A DNA stretch of 64,000 bases, taken from the NCBI GenBank assembly GCA_039707655.1, contig CM077672.1, forward strand, positions 193,668,037 through 193,732,036, written 5' to 3'. Of this stretch, positions 46,601 to 58,530 are shown one piece after another. The DNA comes from Elymus sibiricus (Eukaryota; Streptophyta; Magnoliopsida; Poales; Poaceae). Below the pieces are notes generated by a model, which saw nothing but the letters and a program-made list of their open reading frames with translations, was not told the origin of the DNA and did not search any database. Numbering within the stretch: the stretch's first letter is position 1; every line of letters begins with the position of its first letter. Position numbers and translations under genes: made by a program.

Positions 46601-47831
46601 TGCTGGCAAAATTTGAGGCCATTTGGACTTGGTTTGCATATAATTGCTTCACAACTGCCAAATTTGGTCTAGAAACTGGAATTTGAAGCTGAACTCATTT
46701 GGATTGATGAAATGAACTGAATTCTGGTGTAGGGTGATGATTTGGAGGTATGGAGGTACTGGCAAAATTTCAGCTCATTTGGATTCTCCTAGATGGTACT
46801 TCCTTCACAGAGCTAGAATCTGGACAGAAACTTAGGAAAATTGCTGGGGAATAATGGATAGCTGGATTGAGCTGATTTTTGGTTTACATGAGTTATTTAT
46901 CAATGTTAATCAGCATGCAAAATTTCAGCTCAAATGGATCAAGGGTTCAAGCACTTCCTTCGCAAACTGGAAATCTGGACAAAAACTAGATGGAATTTTT
47001 GGGAGAAATTGGCTAGATAAAATGATGGGAATTTTTTCATGCTCACACTACATAGGGAATGTGAGGTCCTGGATTAATTTCAAGATTTTTGAAGCAATAT
47101 AAAATATAGTTGCTTCACAACCTCAAAATAAGTCAAGAAAAAAGAATTGGACAATGTGCTCAAAATTTGAACTGTGGAACTTGGGTTCTTGATGGAAATG
47201 GTGAATATATGGATAGGAGAAGCTCCAAAAATTATTTGGGATTTTTCCTAGCTACCAAAATGGTAGTTCCTTTGGAAAGTGCCCAAAATGCAACATTGGC
47301 TTTAAATAGGAAAATGCAATTTCCCTTATTTAATTATGGCCAATATTTTTATGGGAGCTCACTATGATCACAAAGAATATCTCCACAAGTTTTCATGAAC
47401 TTTGGAGATGGATAGATATTTTCCTGGATTTAATTCCTTTAACTGGCAGAAAAGGAATTAATTTTAAATGAAAAATATTGCAAATGACTTGGCAATATTT
47501 TTGCATATCCAGGGTTTATAGATGTGGGTTGATCACTGGGAAAAGTTTGGGAGGCAACAGATCAAAGGAAAATAGGGTTCCTTTGTAACAGAAGGAATTA
47601 GGGTTTCCCCTCCGATAATTCGGAGAGTAGGGTTTCGGCAGTAAAATCCTGAGAATGAAGTTTGAGTGGAAAGGTTGGACTAGAGAGAATCTCTGGTTGG
47701 ATAGGAAAGGCAAGGCTAAATTACCATCTTCATATACCCTAGAGCGAGAGAAAATCCGATAACACCGAAAAAAACACGGGAGTTAAATCCCGAGAAGGAA
47801 AAAAACAAGGAGCGAAAACCAGGGTGTCACA
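43689..47831 (-). repeat. 3' LTR of the LARD
   Basis: 4143 bp. The outer end reads TATGGCACC where the partner has TGTGGCGCC, two G-to-A changes. A (CT)n tract is near 45652-45677. A minus-strand TATATAAG is at 46109-46116, preceded by GC-rich sequence. Confidence 0.92.
46109..46116 (-). promoter_or_regulatory. TATA box of the LARD LTR
   Basis: TATATAAG on the minus strand in a GC-rich context, conserved at 52901-52908 in the other LTR. Just downstream is the palindrome CCTCGAGCTCGAGG. Confidence 0.5.
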
Positions 47832-50453
47832 AACCTACCCCCCTTAAGAAAATCTCATCCTCGAGATTTGCGGGCTTACCTCCCGGCTAAGGGGACATAC
47901 CTGTGTGCGACTTGGATCCATTAGCTGTCTTGTCTTTGTCGGTTCACTGGCCTTTTAACTGCCTCTTCTGGTGACTCAGGTGCTGTCTTTTCCAACGACT
48001 GCATTGAATCCTTCTCTTTCATGTCAGGTATACCTTCTATCATGGTAGTTTGTAGCCCGAGGTTGGTTGGTAGTGAGTAGTATCAACAGAATAGCTCATT
48101 TTCAAGGCTTGGAGCTAGTTGCTTCGGATTTTATTGCGACACTTCGTACACTGACTGCCACACTTTGTCAATCACTGAGGTGGCTCTGCCATATATATCC
48201 TCTGCAGTCCTTGTTATGACCACTGAGCTGAATGTAGTATGGCTAGCATCCTGTGTATCTTTCGGAGCGTAGCCTCTTATCTTGGTTGATGACACGTATT
48301 CAAGATGAGTGCGGCAAGCTCACTTTTAACAGCAAGCAGTGCATTGCTGTGGCCGCATATGCAAGAGTCTGACAAGGATTGATAATATCACTTTGTCTAT
48401 GAAATCTCATTTTATTGACCGTCACAGAGATTGTTTATCCAAAACTTCTTTGTTCTTGTGGGTTTCTTTTGGGAGCCTGTCATGACCTGCCAACATGGCT
48501 CCTTGGTCATATCCTAGCTTGTCGGACTTTTACACACAACTTACTCTTGCATATCTCATAGGGATTGCTGCATTCATATCCTTCTTTGAAGTATGGGGCC
48601 AATGTTTCTCTGAACACAGTCATTCCCGTGTACGAGTGGCTCACATGAACTGATCCACTGGACTGCATGCTCACAACATATGCAGGGGTAGGATAAATCC
48701 TTTCATAATCATTGTGTTCTGAGGCAGACGTGTGTCTGGACTAGTTCATGCTTCTGACAAGATTGTTGTGGGCACGATGGTGTGTTGAAAAAGGCTAAAT
48801 TCCTTATGCTCGAGGCTTTTGCCAGGTTAGTCTGCCGAAGAAGGCTGGGTATCGTACCTCAGAAGCTTTCCTTCATGTGGCTTACTGCGGAAGGTCAGGT
48901 GACTTATGCTGGAAGCTTTCCGCGGTAGCGGGCTGAGGAAGATTGGAGTACCGTATCCCAGAAGATTTTCTCCCTGGTGGCGTAGCAAGGAAGATTGAGA
49001 GTCTTGTGTCGTAAGCTCCTCCTGATAGCTTGCGGAGGAAGGCTGGGCTCCTTGTACCAAAAGCCTTGCACTGTGATACGCAGTTGGGCCTGTGGCCGGT
49101 TTTGGCTTCCTTCCGGAGTATCCAAAACTTTCCCATAGCGAAGCCAAAACTTGGCGTAGGCCGTACCTTGACTGCAGATATTCCATTGGTCATGCACACC
49201 GCTTGTCCTTCTGCAGGTCTGACCATTGTTGCTGTAAAGGTTGCACAATTGATGCAGACTTCATGTTGGTGATTAATCCGTATGTGTGCCGATAGTAAGT
49301 AGTTGGCGGATAATTCCATTCGATTTGGTTGAGCTCCCGGGTATTTGGAATTCTCATTGATTCCGGACAGCTGTGGACTTACCCATATTTCTCGCAACCT
49401 TGTTCACCATGCCCAGAATTTTATATATGCATCGGTAAATTCCCAGAATATATTGAAATTTGTATCAACATACCAGAGTTTTGTTGTTGCTCTTGGCACA
49501 TTCACATCCTTGAAATATGTCTTCGGTGGGTAATAAATGGTTCTTGAGTCCATTGAGAAAAACTCAAGGTTCACCCCACTGGCTGAAATAATCCTTGTGT
49601 CGAGGATCGAATAATTTGCTCTTGCTGTAATCTATTCCGCGGCAAACTCCCTTAGGTATAATATGTCTTTGTCGGTTGCACCCAGATTCTGCTTCTGACC
49701 CATTCTTCATTTGGCAGATCCGGTGATGATGTTCTGAATATCGGGCAGTTGGCTTGGCTTGATTCTTACTGAATTTGGATTATTGGGTATTATCCAAGTT
49801 GTGTGTTGGTCTTCTTGACGACACTTGCGGATGGATCCAGTCGAAGCGAGAGAACGGAGTCGACAAAGGAAGCAAGAATCATATAAAAAACCAAAAAAAA
49901 CAAATAAAGCTCAAATGCTGCGGACCTTACACACGTGGCCGAAAATTCACTAGTATAACTAGTATAGCGCACTCGATGTACCTCTAAGGATTTAGAAGCA
50001 AAACCACACAATGCTCCTGGTAGCAATTGGGGTCAAGCTCCTACTACTTCCTTAGGGAACATCAAACTCGACGCACGACCATAGCCAAAGTGGCTTAGTC
50101 AACGATCCTAGGGTTATCGGGGAATGATAGGATTTATAAGCGTTTCCCAAAGGAAACTAGATTTGAGGAGAGAAACTCCATGGCTAGCAAGCAAGGTAAG
50201 GATATCTGGCTTACCTAGGGGTTCAGGGCTCACGGGTCGTTGCCTGGTGCGGTCATTTCCCACCGGAGGCAAAGGCCACGAGAGTTAAGGTCTGATGGGG
50301 GCCAAATACCTAGGGGGTTGCCTTATGATCAATAGTAGCCATGCCTGCTTGGCTAAGATGGCTGAAATCCATCTGGGCTTTCTACTGATCAAGAGGCAAT
50401 GAAGTCTGGCTACGGTAACCTACAGTCAGCCTGGCTGCTCTGATACCATCCGT
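47832..50453 (-). other. Internal domain of the LARD
   Basis: 2622 bp between polypurine tract and primer site. The longest minus-strand ORF (48882-49397, 171 codons) has no recognisable retroviral domain. An imperfect ~50 bp tandem repeat lies at 48838-49085. In such elements the internal RNA is thought to carry packaging structure rather than protein. Confidence 0.8.
48838..49085. repeat. About 50 bp tandem repeat in the LARD interior
   Basis: Five diverged units beginning GAGGAAG(G/A)(C/T)TG(G) with AGAAGCTTTCC or a variant in the middle start near 48838, 48888, 48935, 48987 and 49035. Confidence 0.7.
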
Positions 50454-52423
50454 TGTGGCGCCCCGCCTGATTACCACTGTAGCCAGACGGTCGCCGCACA
50501 CACCAGCCCAGGAAATCACTCTGGCGTGCGCGTATACAACAAGTATCATGAACACAGGCATTTCTATTAATGGATATATAAGTCTTACATCATATTTTAC
50601 AAGGGTGATGGCAGCGGAAAAGCTCTATCTAAGGCAGCATGGTCCTGGTGCGACTCCAATCCACATGGATCTGACTGGGTTACTCTTCTAGCCCACGAAC
50701 ACTTCGGCTCCTCGTTAGTGGACGTCGGATCCTTAGGTGAACCTGGCCACATTGAAGGCCGCTGAATACTTTTGAATGAACTCGCAAGCAAACCAAATAA
50801 CATATACACCAAGCAAAGCAATCCATGGCATTCAAGCATGCATTTGTTATTAGATTAATTATCATGGCATAGCATACTTATCTAGCAATATTAATTACCA
50901 TGTTATAACAGGATTATTCATCGTGATAACTACTAAAGTATAACATATCCAGTAAATAATCCATACTCCGAATATTTCATGATCCAAGCCAAATCCGATC
51001 CAAATCCAAACCAAGCCTTGGGGTCATCCGACCATTTAGCTCATAGCCATCGCATGGCTAACAACTCATATTCTTGGCATCACCCGATGTCCATGTATTC
51101 GTGCTATAAACCTGACAATTCATACCTTATCTGGTTTGTTCTTAGCAACCAATCGGTTAACTCCTGCAGACTCGACACAGACCAAATAGTGTGACCTAGT
51201 ATGAACTGTGTCCCATGACCGAGGACGCAGCTATTCGAATAGATTTACACTCTGCAGAGGTTGCGCACTTTACCCACACTATGGAGCTCCTGGCCTCATG
51301 CTCCCATTCGGGTGGACCGGTGCTGCTCCAACAAAACTTGTCTATTACCTGGCACTCTTACGGCCCCACCGACAATCATACCCCATCCGGGTCAAGTCCT
51401 GGGTGGCCCCTGTGTCACTCCTGACACCTGCCACCATCGTGGCCAAACAAAACTGTCCCAAACGGGGACCTGAGCTCAATAACCAAACTTGGCTCACAGG
51501 ATTATCGCCGCCTACCGGGCCAGGGTAGCACGCACGCATAATCCCCCTTCTTTGGTGGTACCGATAAGAGGCAAGACAATAGACCAAGCTAGGGCCTCCC
51601 CATCCAGGCAAGTGTGGTTGCACTTGATGAGCTCGGTTCGGTGGCACTATGACTCGATCCAGCCGACGGAGGAGGTTGTCGTTATTAGGTCATATTCTTA
51701 ATCATTGCGATAACCACAATAATGCACGATGAAAACATAACAATCTATCTCCATATTGTTACATACGAGTCACTAGTGCAATAACATACTAAGCATTAGC
51801 ATGTAATGTAAATAGCAAGTTTCAACTAGCAGGAGTTTAGTTATTTCTAGCACGGGCATAATCATTAATTAAACACGCAAGAATAACACATAGCAATGCT
51901 TTAGGGCATATATCAGATGGTCGGCTTGCCTAGGGGTCGATGGATTCACCGGAGAGAAGTGCGATCACCTCGTGGAAAAATTCGCCGGAGAAGATTCCCT
52001 CTTGGAGGGGCTGAATATAGGGCAGGGGCAAAATGGGCATTTTTAGAATGTGACAACATTATGAAAATGGCACCATCAGAACGGGATCGACGCACTGAGA
52101 ATGTGGGCGTTGGATTTACCTCAATTGTAGTTACGGTCGCGAAGTTAGGGCCGTTCGTTCGTTAAGCAGAAAAGCAGACAGAATAGTGTCCACTTTAGCT
52201 CTTAACGGGTGAACGTCCACACTATAGCTTTTTCGGCCGGCGACTGAGAAAACGAAGGCGTATTTCAGTGTTTACGCTCTCACTATAGTGAAAACGTATT
52301 TTTGTCTGAAACTGAGCCTGAATTTGTTTTCGAAGTTGCAAAGCGTATTTTGTAGAATATGTTTCCACTTATCTGGCTGGGCCCTGGCTTTAGTCACTTA
52401 CGGGTGGGGTCCACCCTATCTCT

Positions 52424-52461
<38 letters not shown>

Positions 52462-54623
52462 TCTCTCTCCCTTTCTCCTCTGGTCGTCTTCCTCCTCTCG
52501 ACTGGGACAGAGGGGAGGCTGCGGCCGCTCGGCCAAGCTCGCCGCCGGCGCCTCCCGGCTCGGTCGCGCCTGCCGACGACCGGAGAACGACCGCCGGACC
52601 TTGCCTCATCCGTGTGGATAGCTCCCGGCCGTGGGAGGCGACCAAGACAGCAGCAGCTTGAGGCGGGCAGCCACCACTGCCATTGTCGGATGCGGGCATG
52701 GCGAGCTCCTCCGGCCAAAATTGGAGGGGGCGGTGGCTTCGTGGGCACTCAGGGGCGGTCTAGGGCACAGAGAACAAGGAGGGGAAGGGCTATGGGAAGG
52801 AACCGGCCGAGGGGTTCGGCGGCAGCGCTTTGGCCATGGACGGGGAGGGAGCTCCTCGAGCTCGAGGAAGGCTGTGGATTGCGGGAGGCTCGGGCTACGC
52901 CTTATATAGCCACGGGGAAGGCTCTGGAGCGAGCTAGCCGACGAGTAGAGGCATCTGGGCACGCGGTGCCGCGGCCGCATCGCAACAGTTTCTCAGCCGC
53001 GTCGGCACAGCCGGCCAGAGCTAGGGGACGAGGGGGAGAGGGGTCTAGAGGGCACACGCGTGCGGTGGGGAGCTAGTCGGCACTCGCAGACGAGCTACGG
53101 CGGCATGAGGTGGCGACTGTTGCCACAGTTCATGCCGGCTCCCGATTGAAGCCGTGGTCACCAGGTGCAACGCGTGTCCCCGGCGCCCTGACACTGCCAG
53201 GCCTTGTCAACGCGGTGCACCAGAGATTAGTGAGTTTACCTAAGATGAATTGGAAGCAAATGGGGACATGGACTTGACTGATTTGAGATGACTTAGGTCC
53301 TGCACAGGAACTGAGATGGATCTTTGTGGAAAAATAGATAGGGATATGGAACTGAATCCTTGTCCTTCTGAAATGTGGTGGAAGGATATAGGTGCTGGCA
53401 AAATTTGAGGCCATTTGGACTTGGTTTGCATATACTTGCTTCACAACTGCCAAATTTGATCCAGAAACTGGAATTTGAAGCTGCACTCATCTGGCTTGAT
53501 GAAATGAACTGAATTTTGGTGTAGGGTGATGATTTGGAGGTATGGAGGTAATGGCAAAATTTTAGCTCATTTGGATTCTCCTAGATGGTACTTCCTTCAC
53601 AGAGCTAGAATCTGGATAGAAACTTAGGAAAATTGCTGGGGAAGAATGGATAGCTGGATTGAGCTGATTTCTGGTTTACATGAGTGATTTATGAATGTTA
53701 ACCAGCATGAAAAATTTCAGCTCAAATGGATCAAGGGTTCAAGCACTTCCTTTGCAAACTGGAAATCTAGACAAAAACTAGATGGAATTTTTGGGAGAAA
53801 TTGGCTAGATAAAATGATGTGAATTTTTGCATGCTCACACCACATAGGGAATGTGAGTCCTGGATTAATTTCAAGATTTTTGAAGCAATATAAAATATAG
53901 TTGCTTCACAACCTCAAAATAAGTCCAAAAAAAAAGAATTGGATGATGTGCTCAAAATTTGAACTGTGGAACTTAAGTTCTTGATGTTAATGGTGAATAT
54001 ATGGATAGTAGAAGCTCCAAAAATTATTTGGGATTTTTCCTAGCTACCAAAATGGTAGTTCCTTTGGAAAGTGCCCAAAATGCAATATTGGCTTTAAATA
54101 GGAAAATGCAATTTCCCTTATTTAATTATGGCCAATATTTTTATGGGAGCTCACTATGATCACAAAGAATATCTCCACAAGTTTGCATGAACTTTGGAGA
54201 TGGATAGATATTTTCCTGGATTTAATTCCTTTAACTGGTAGAAAAAGGAATTAATTTTAAATGAAAAATATTGCAAATGACTTGGCAATATTTTTGCATA
54301 TCCAGGGTTTATAGATGTGGGTTGATCACTGGGAAAAGTTTGGGAGGCAACAGATCAAAGGAAAATAGGGTTCCTTTGTAACAGAAGGAATTAAGGTTTC
54401 CCCTCCGATAATTCGGAGAGTAGGGTTTCGGCGGTAAAATCCTGAGAATGAAGTTTGAGTGGAAAGGTTGGACTGGAGAGAATCTCTGGTTGGATAGGAA
54501 AGGCAAGGCTAAATGACCATCTTCATATACCCTAGAGCGAGAGAAAATCCGATAACACCGAAAAAAAGACGGGAGTCAAATCCCGAGAAGGAAAAAAAAA
54601 GGAGCGAAAACCAGGGTGTCACA
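50454..54623 (-). repeat. 5' LTR of the LARD
   Basis: 4170 bp, TGTGGCGCC...GGTGTCACA. It is collinear with the partner throughout, with scattered substitutions and a (CT)n tract (52421-52470) that is 26 bp longer. Confidence 0.92.
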
Positions 54624-54628
54624 GTGAC

Positions 54629-54995
54629 CTGCCCTCCTTCCCCGCCATCGATGGACTGACCTGCTCAGTTGCTGCTGTAGTGAACACCCGGCGCCATGGT
54701 GGTTTGCAACCGTGATAATCACTCCATCTATGTATTGTATTTCTATGAAAATACTCCATCTATATGTGTTGTATTTCTATGAAAATAATTGGTCATTTGG
54801 AAAAAGATGGTCATTGATTTATCACGAGTTTTTGAATGCTTGGTCGTCAGAACTCATCGGGAGCCGTTCCAAAACCATCAATAAATTTCGAGCTTGTTTC
54901 CCGTCACATTCCAAAGTACCATGCTATAACTAATTGCAAACCTGTTCACACCGATCAAACCTAAACGTATTTCCACTTTGCAGCATATTAGTACT
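54629..54995. other. Flank between the LARD and the coiled-coil gene
   Basis: It begins with the continuation of the interrupted ORF. A 37-40 bp direct duplication (ACTCCATCTAT...GTATTTCTATGAAAAT) is at 54721-54786. The rest may be the upstream region of the gene at 55084. Confidence 0.5.
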
Positions 54996-54999
54996 AGGT

Positions 55000-55008
55000 T
55001 ATAAAAAG
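55000..55008 (+). promoter_or_regulatory. TATA box of the coiled-coil gene
   Basis: TATAAAAAG in GGTTATAAAAAGGG, 84 bp before the ATG at 55084, a normal plant core-promoter distance. Confidence 0.55.
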
Positions 55009-55083
55009 GGAAACTAACTACTCAAATATTACTGCACATTCCTCCCCATAAGCCTTTCTTGTTTGTCGTTCCTTGCGTCTGCC

Positions 55084-55727
55084 ATGTCCGGTAGGAAGAG
55101 CTCTTGGCCGAGAAATAACAAGAGAGCGACGAGCAAGGCGGCGAAAAAAAAGAGAGGGCCCGCCACGCTGCGGAGGCCTCGAAAGATCTCTCATGGGTAG
55201 GAGAGGGCTCTCAGAAGCGCATTCGCCGCGGAGGCGAACATGCCGAGCGGGCAATGTTGAAGTTGTTAGCCCGCGACAACATGCCCACTCAGCTCAACAA
55301 GCAAAAGGAGTTGCTCGCTGGCTTGCTGAAGCTGGTGAAGGAGAGCAATGCCTCGGTTGATATGGCGACCAGCGAAATCGTGGAACTACAGGAGGACAAA
55401 GCAAAGCTCTGCCACGAGCTCGACCTGCGGAAGGAGGAGATCGCCGGCTGGGAGAAGCTGCGAGAGAAGAGTAGTGCCTCGGTGAAGATGCATACCGCCG
55501 TCATCGGGGAACTTAGGGATGACATGGCGAAGCTCTGCACCGAGAACATGGCTACTGTCAAGCAACATCATGCGGACATGAAAGAGATTATCCACGCTCG
55601 CCTCGAGAAATCCCGCGCCATGGAAGCAATGAAGAAGATGGCGGACGAGAGGCGAGAGGAGATGAAGGTCGTGGAGGTGATGAAGAAGCAGTTAGAACTC
55701 CGTGCCCAGCAACCCTTCCTGAAGTAG
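55084..55727 (+). CDS. Small basic/coiled-coil protein, possibly nuclear; frameshift at an A8 run
   Basis: This is the most gene-like ORF of the window. The ATG at 55084, 84 bp after a TATA box, starts MSGRKSSWPRNNKRATSKAA followed by a lysine-rich stretch that could be a nuclear signal. After an A8 run (55144-55151) the apparent coding frame changes by one base: the frame closed by the stop at 55725-55727 is open from 55119 and reads EASKDLSWVGEGSQKRIRRG before the internal ATG at 55254. From 55254 the 157-residue part is almost entirely heptad-like coiled coil. Within it residues 31-53 and 73-95 are related (S-A-S-V-x-M ... AKLC), a 42-residue internal repeat. The whole would be about 214 residues. 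I do not recognise the family with certainty; it may resemble the NAM-associated or plant nuclear coiled-coil proteins found near DNA transposons. It may be a pseudogene by one deletion, or translated only from 55254. Confidence 0.55.
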
Positions 55728-56140
55728 AGAGCAGCACCCAGACCGTTCTCTGCGTCCTCCTTGTTTTTGTTTTGCAGGTAATCTTCCTTCTTCTTTTGCC
55801 CCACTGTCTTCTTCTTTTGCCACTGTGTCTTTCGGGCATTTCCGCATGTGTCCTTCTAAACTATCCTGAATAGGTAAGACAATTATTATCCATTGCCATT
55901 ATCATCATATTATTTTGTTTGTACTAGGTTGCGAGGCACGACTAAAACAGTGCTAAAGATGAGCGGTGCTGTGGGATCACAAGCAAACAAGATCATTTTT
56001 ATCGCCATATCGCACTGGGCTGCCGTGTTTCGCACTCCTCCGCGTCGGGCTAGTACTCCAGTGGAAAAGTAGAGTATACCGCACGGTTCTTTGCTCCTCC
56101 TTAGGTCGTCGGCAACAATTATACCTCCTTTCGCTGACAT
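55728..56140. other. 3' flank of the coiled-coil gene
   Basis: A TTTTTGTTTTGCAG acceptor-like site follows the stop (about 55765-55780), so a spliced 3' leader or tail is possible. A short repeat of CTTCTTTTGCC(C/A)CTGT lies at 55790-55830. Confidence 0.4.
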
Positions 56141-56141
56141 G

Positions 56142-56580
56142 TGGGACAGCCATCATCCAGGTCGACGTGTCATGCACCAGATTAGAGTGGGGAACGTAAG
56201 GGGAGACTTACCCCTCGCAGTAATAATGACTATAACGAGCAGTCAAATCACAAGGCCCCACCTTCCAGCAGTAATGAGCCGTCAAATCACAAAGCCCCAC
56301 CTTTCCCGCATTAAGTTGAATCCGCTACTCCCTCGTCCTCCTCGCCTCGCTGTCAAACCGACCAGGCGAAACTTGCCCCGCCCACGCCTTTTAAATATAG
56401 TTTTGTAAGTATCGATGGATTGCGGCATGCAGCAAAACTAACAAGCTCAAATTAAAGAAAAAGGTGGGACATATACAGCACGCTCCTCGCGTTCGCGTTG
56501 CACCTACATGGTCGGTCCGGCACGCCGCTCACGGAATGGAACGCGCGTCGGCTGAGTTACTACTAAAGTAGAAAAGAGAG
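56142..56580. repeat. Tandem module, copy 1
   Basis: The order GACAGCCATCATCCAGGTCG, CATGCACCA, AGTCAAATCACAAGGCCCCA (twice), CGCTACTCCCTCGTCCTCCT, TTTTAAATATA, ATGGTCGGTCCGGCACGCCG, GTCGGCTGAGTT is repeated in 56640-57375. The AGTCAAATCACA phrase is itself duplicated within each copy. Confidence 0.8.
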
Positions 56581-56639
56581 AACAACGATAGTAGTACAAT
56601 ACCTATGTAGTACTACTATACTAGTATATGATGCTGGAT

Positions 56640-57375
56640 GAGGGACAGCCAACATCTGGATCGACGTTTCATGCACCAAATTATGCATAGTACTAAGTCT
56701 TTCTTTGACAACTAAACTCCTTCATGCGTTGCGTAAACTTCTCTCATTTAAGTGTTTTGCATAGGTCCGCACACTTCGCATTCATTCTTCCTGGGGTCAC
56801 CAAACTCCTCTCTCTTCTCTTTACTCCTACCTTGTCACATCAGATTTTTTTGCATATGTGGCATGCTTAGCACCTGTACACCATGGAAGGGGAGACTCAC
56901 CCCGGTCATAGCGCCGCAATAATAATGACTATAATGAGCAGTCAAATCACAAGGCCCCACCTTTCCATCAGTAACGAGCCGTCAAATCACACAGCCCCAC
57001 CTTTCCAGCAGTAAGTTGAATCCGCTACTCCCTCGTCCTCCTCGCCTCTCTGTTGAACCGACTAGGCGAAACTGTCCCGCCTAACACGCGGGAAAAGCCC
57101 CGCCCTCCACTTTTAAATATAATTTTGTATCGATGGATTGCGCCATGGAGCAAACCAAAAAGAAAACGGTGGTACTACATGTATACAACACGCACGTCAC
57201 GTTCGCGTCGCACCCCACATGGTCGGTCCGGCACGCCGCTCACGAAATGGAACGCGAGTCATCTTGCGTTTGCACTCACATGTGGGACCGCAATTGAGCA
57301 GCCGACCATAGGCACACTCTCCCCCGTCCCTCAGGCCCCACGCGTCGGCTGAGTTGTACTAGAAGAGAGACACCA
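56640..57375. repeat. Tandem module, copy 2
   Basis: Same order of phrases as copy 1, interrupted by about 190 bp of extra AT/CT-rich sequence (56695-56884) after CATGCACCA. A diverged third copy is at 41960-42230. Confidence 0.8.
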
Positions 57376-57630
57376 GCGATAGTAGTACTGGAGTAGTGCT
57401 GTAGACACGTCGTTGCTTGGACGATCCCTGCACGACAGGGGAGATCAGTTCGTCCATCCATGTGACCAGAGTCCAGCAGACAGCTGGATTTGCTATTGTG
57501 TACATATCATGCAGGCTATGTCATACTAACATACGGCTGTAGTTCTGTTGATAAATCTAAAAAAAAAGTAGGCGCACTAAGTATATTGCAATACCAATAA
57601 AATTTGAATCCATTCTCGGTATGAATACAA
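57376..57630. other. Unassigned sequence
   Basis: No gene or repeat recognised. Confidence 0.4.
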
Positions 57631-57634
57631 ATCT

Positions 57635-58530
57635 AGTCCAGTCACCCTAGGTGGCTAGGGCAACGTCTCCCTTCCCTGCTTCACCGATGAGCCGGTGGAT
57701 TCACCCCTCCCCTCTTCCCACCGCTCCGTCGACCAGTGGCGGGGAGGGGAATCCTAGTGCCTATGCTCCGGTTATTAGTTTATGTTAGGGGTTTTAGTCC
57801 TCGCACGCGCAACGCTCAGGCGGACGATGTTGGCGCTTCTTATTCCGAGTCTGTCTTCTGAGCTCCGATCCTCCTTGAGTTCATTCATCTAGACATAGTC
57901 GATGGAACTCTAGCGTAGATTCTTGCCGTTCCCTTTGGGGCGCTGAGGTTAAGGTTTCTTGACATCCGGCGAGATTTGGTGTCATGTGCTTCGGATCAAT
58001 GCGAGGGTTAAACAACGACAACTTTGTTCCTCCAGGGCGTTGGTTATTAGGGGCACATGCACGAAGACTACTCGGTTGGCATCAAGAAGGTGAAGCCGGC
58101 TATGTTAGGACATCGGCGACATTGATTAACGCCTTTTCTACTAGTTTGCTCTTTGAGCTTTGATCCTCGTCGAGTTTGTCTGTCGGGACATAGTCGATGG
58201 AGCTCCGGCGTAGATTCATGTTGTCTCCTTGGGGCAATGAGGTTAGCGTTTCTTGTCATATGGGAGAATTTGGTGTTATATTAATTAGGTGCCTTAGATC
58301 AATGATGACAACTACGCCTCCGGGGCGCTGCTCCTTAGGGGCACGTGCACAAAGACTCCTCGATAGTCATTGACGAGGTCAAGGTGGCTCCGATAGGATA
58401 GCAGCGACAACGACGCGTCGACGGCTCTTTCTGACTGCAGTTGGTTGTTCGTTGGTCTCGGAATTTGGATGTATTTTTTATCAGAGATGCTATGTACTTG
58501 CAAACATTTACAATAGACCCGGTCTCCCTC
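57635..58530 (+). repeat. About 290 bp tandem duplication, possibly part of a non-LTR retroelement
   Basis: Two diverged copies, about 57815-58105 and 58106-58440. Anchors are ACATAGTCGATGGA at 57893 and 58188, and GGGGCAC(A/G)TGCAC at 58050 and 58338, so the period is 288-295 bp. The following TTTTTTATCAGAGATGCTATGTA and the CCCTCAAAAAAGG end recall plant LINE 3' ends, but no reverse transcriptase is seen and no flanking duplication was found. Confidence 0.6.

Larger units (their letters stand above)
43689..54623 (-). mobile_element. LARD: large non-autonomous LTR retrotransposon derivative, Sukkula-like
   Basis: Two very long LTRs (43689-47831, 4143 bp; 50454-54623, 4170 bp) flank an internal region of 2622 bp with no recognisable gag or pol. 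The target duplication is GTGAC at 43684-43688 and 54624-54628. On the minus strand the LTR begins TGTGACACCCTGG. Next to the left LTR is TTAAGGGGGGTAGGTT (minus) as polypurine tract (47832-47847). Next to the right LTR is ACGGATGGTATCAGAGCAG (minus), with TGGTATCAGAGC the initiator-Met tRNA primer site. The architecture fits the LARDs described in barley and relatives; the name Sukkula is from memory. Confidence 0.9.

Noticed and set aside
52288..53076. Plus-strand ORF of 262 codons in the LARD LTR
   Set aside because: It includes the CT microsatellite translated as Leu-Ser repeats; the frame is broken in the other LTR.
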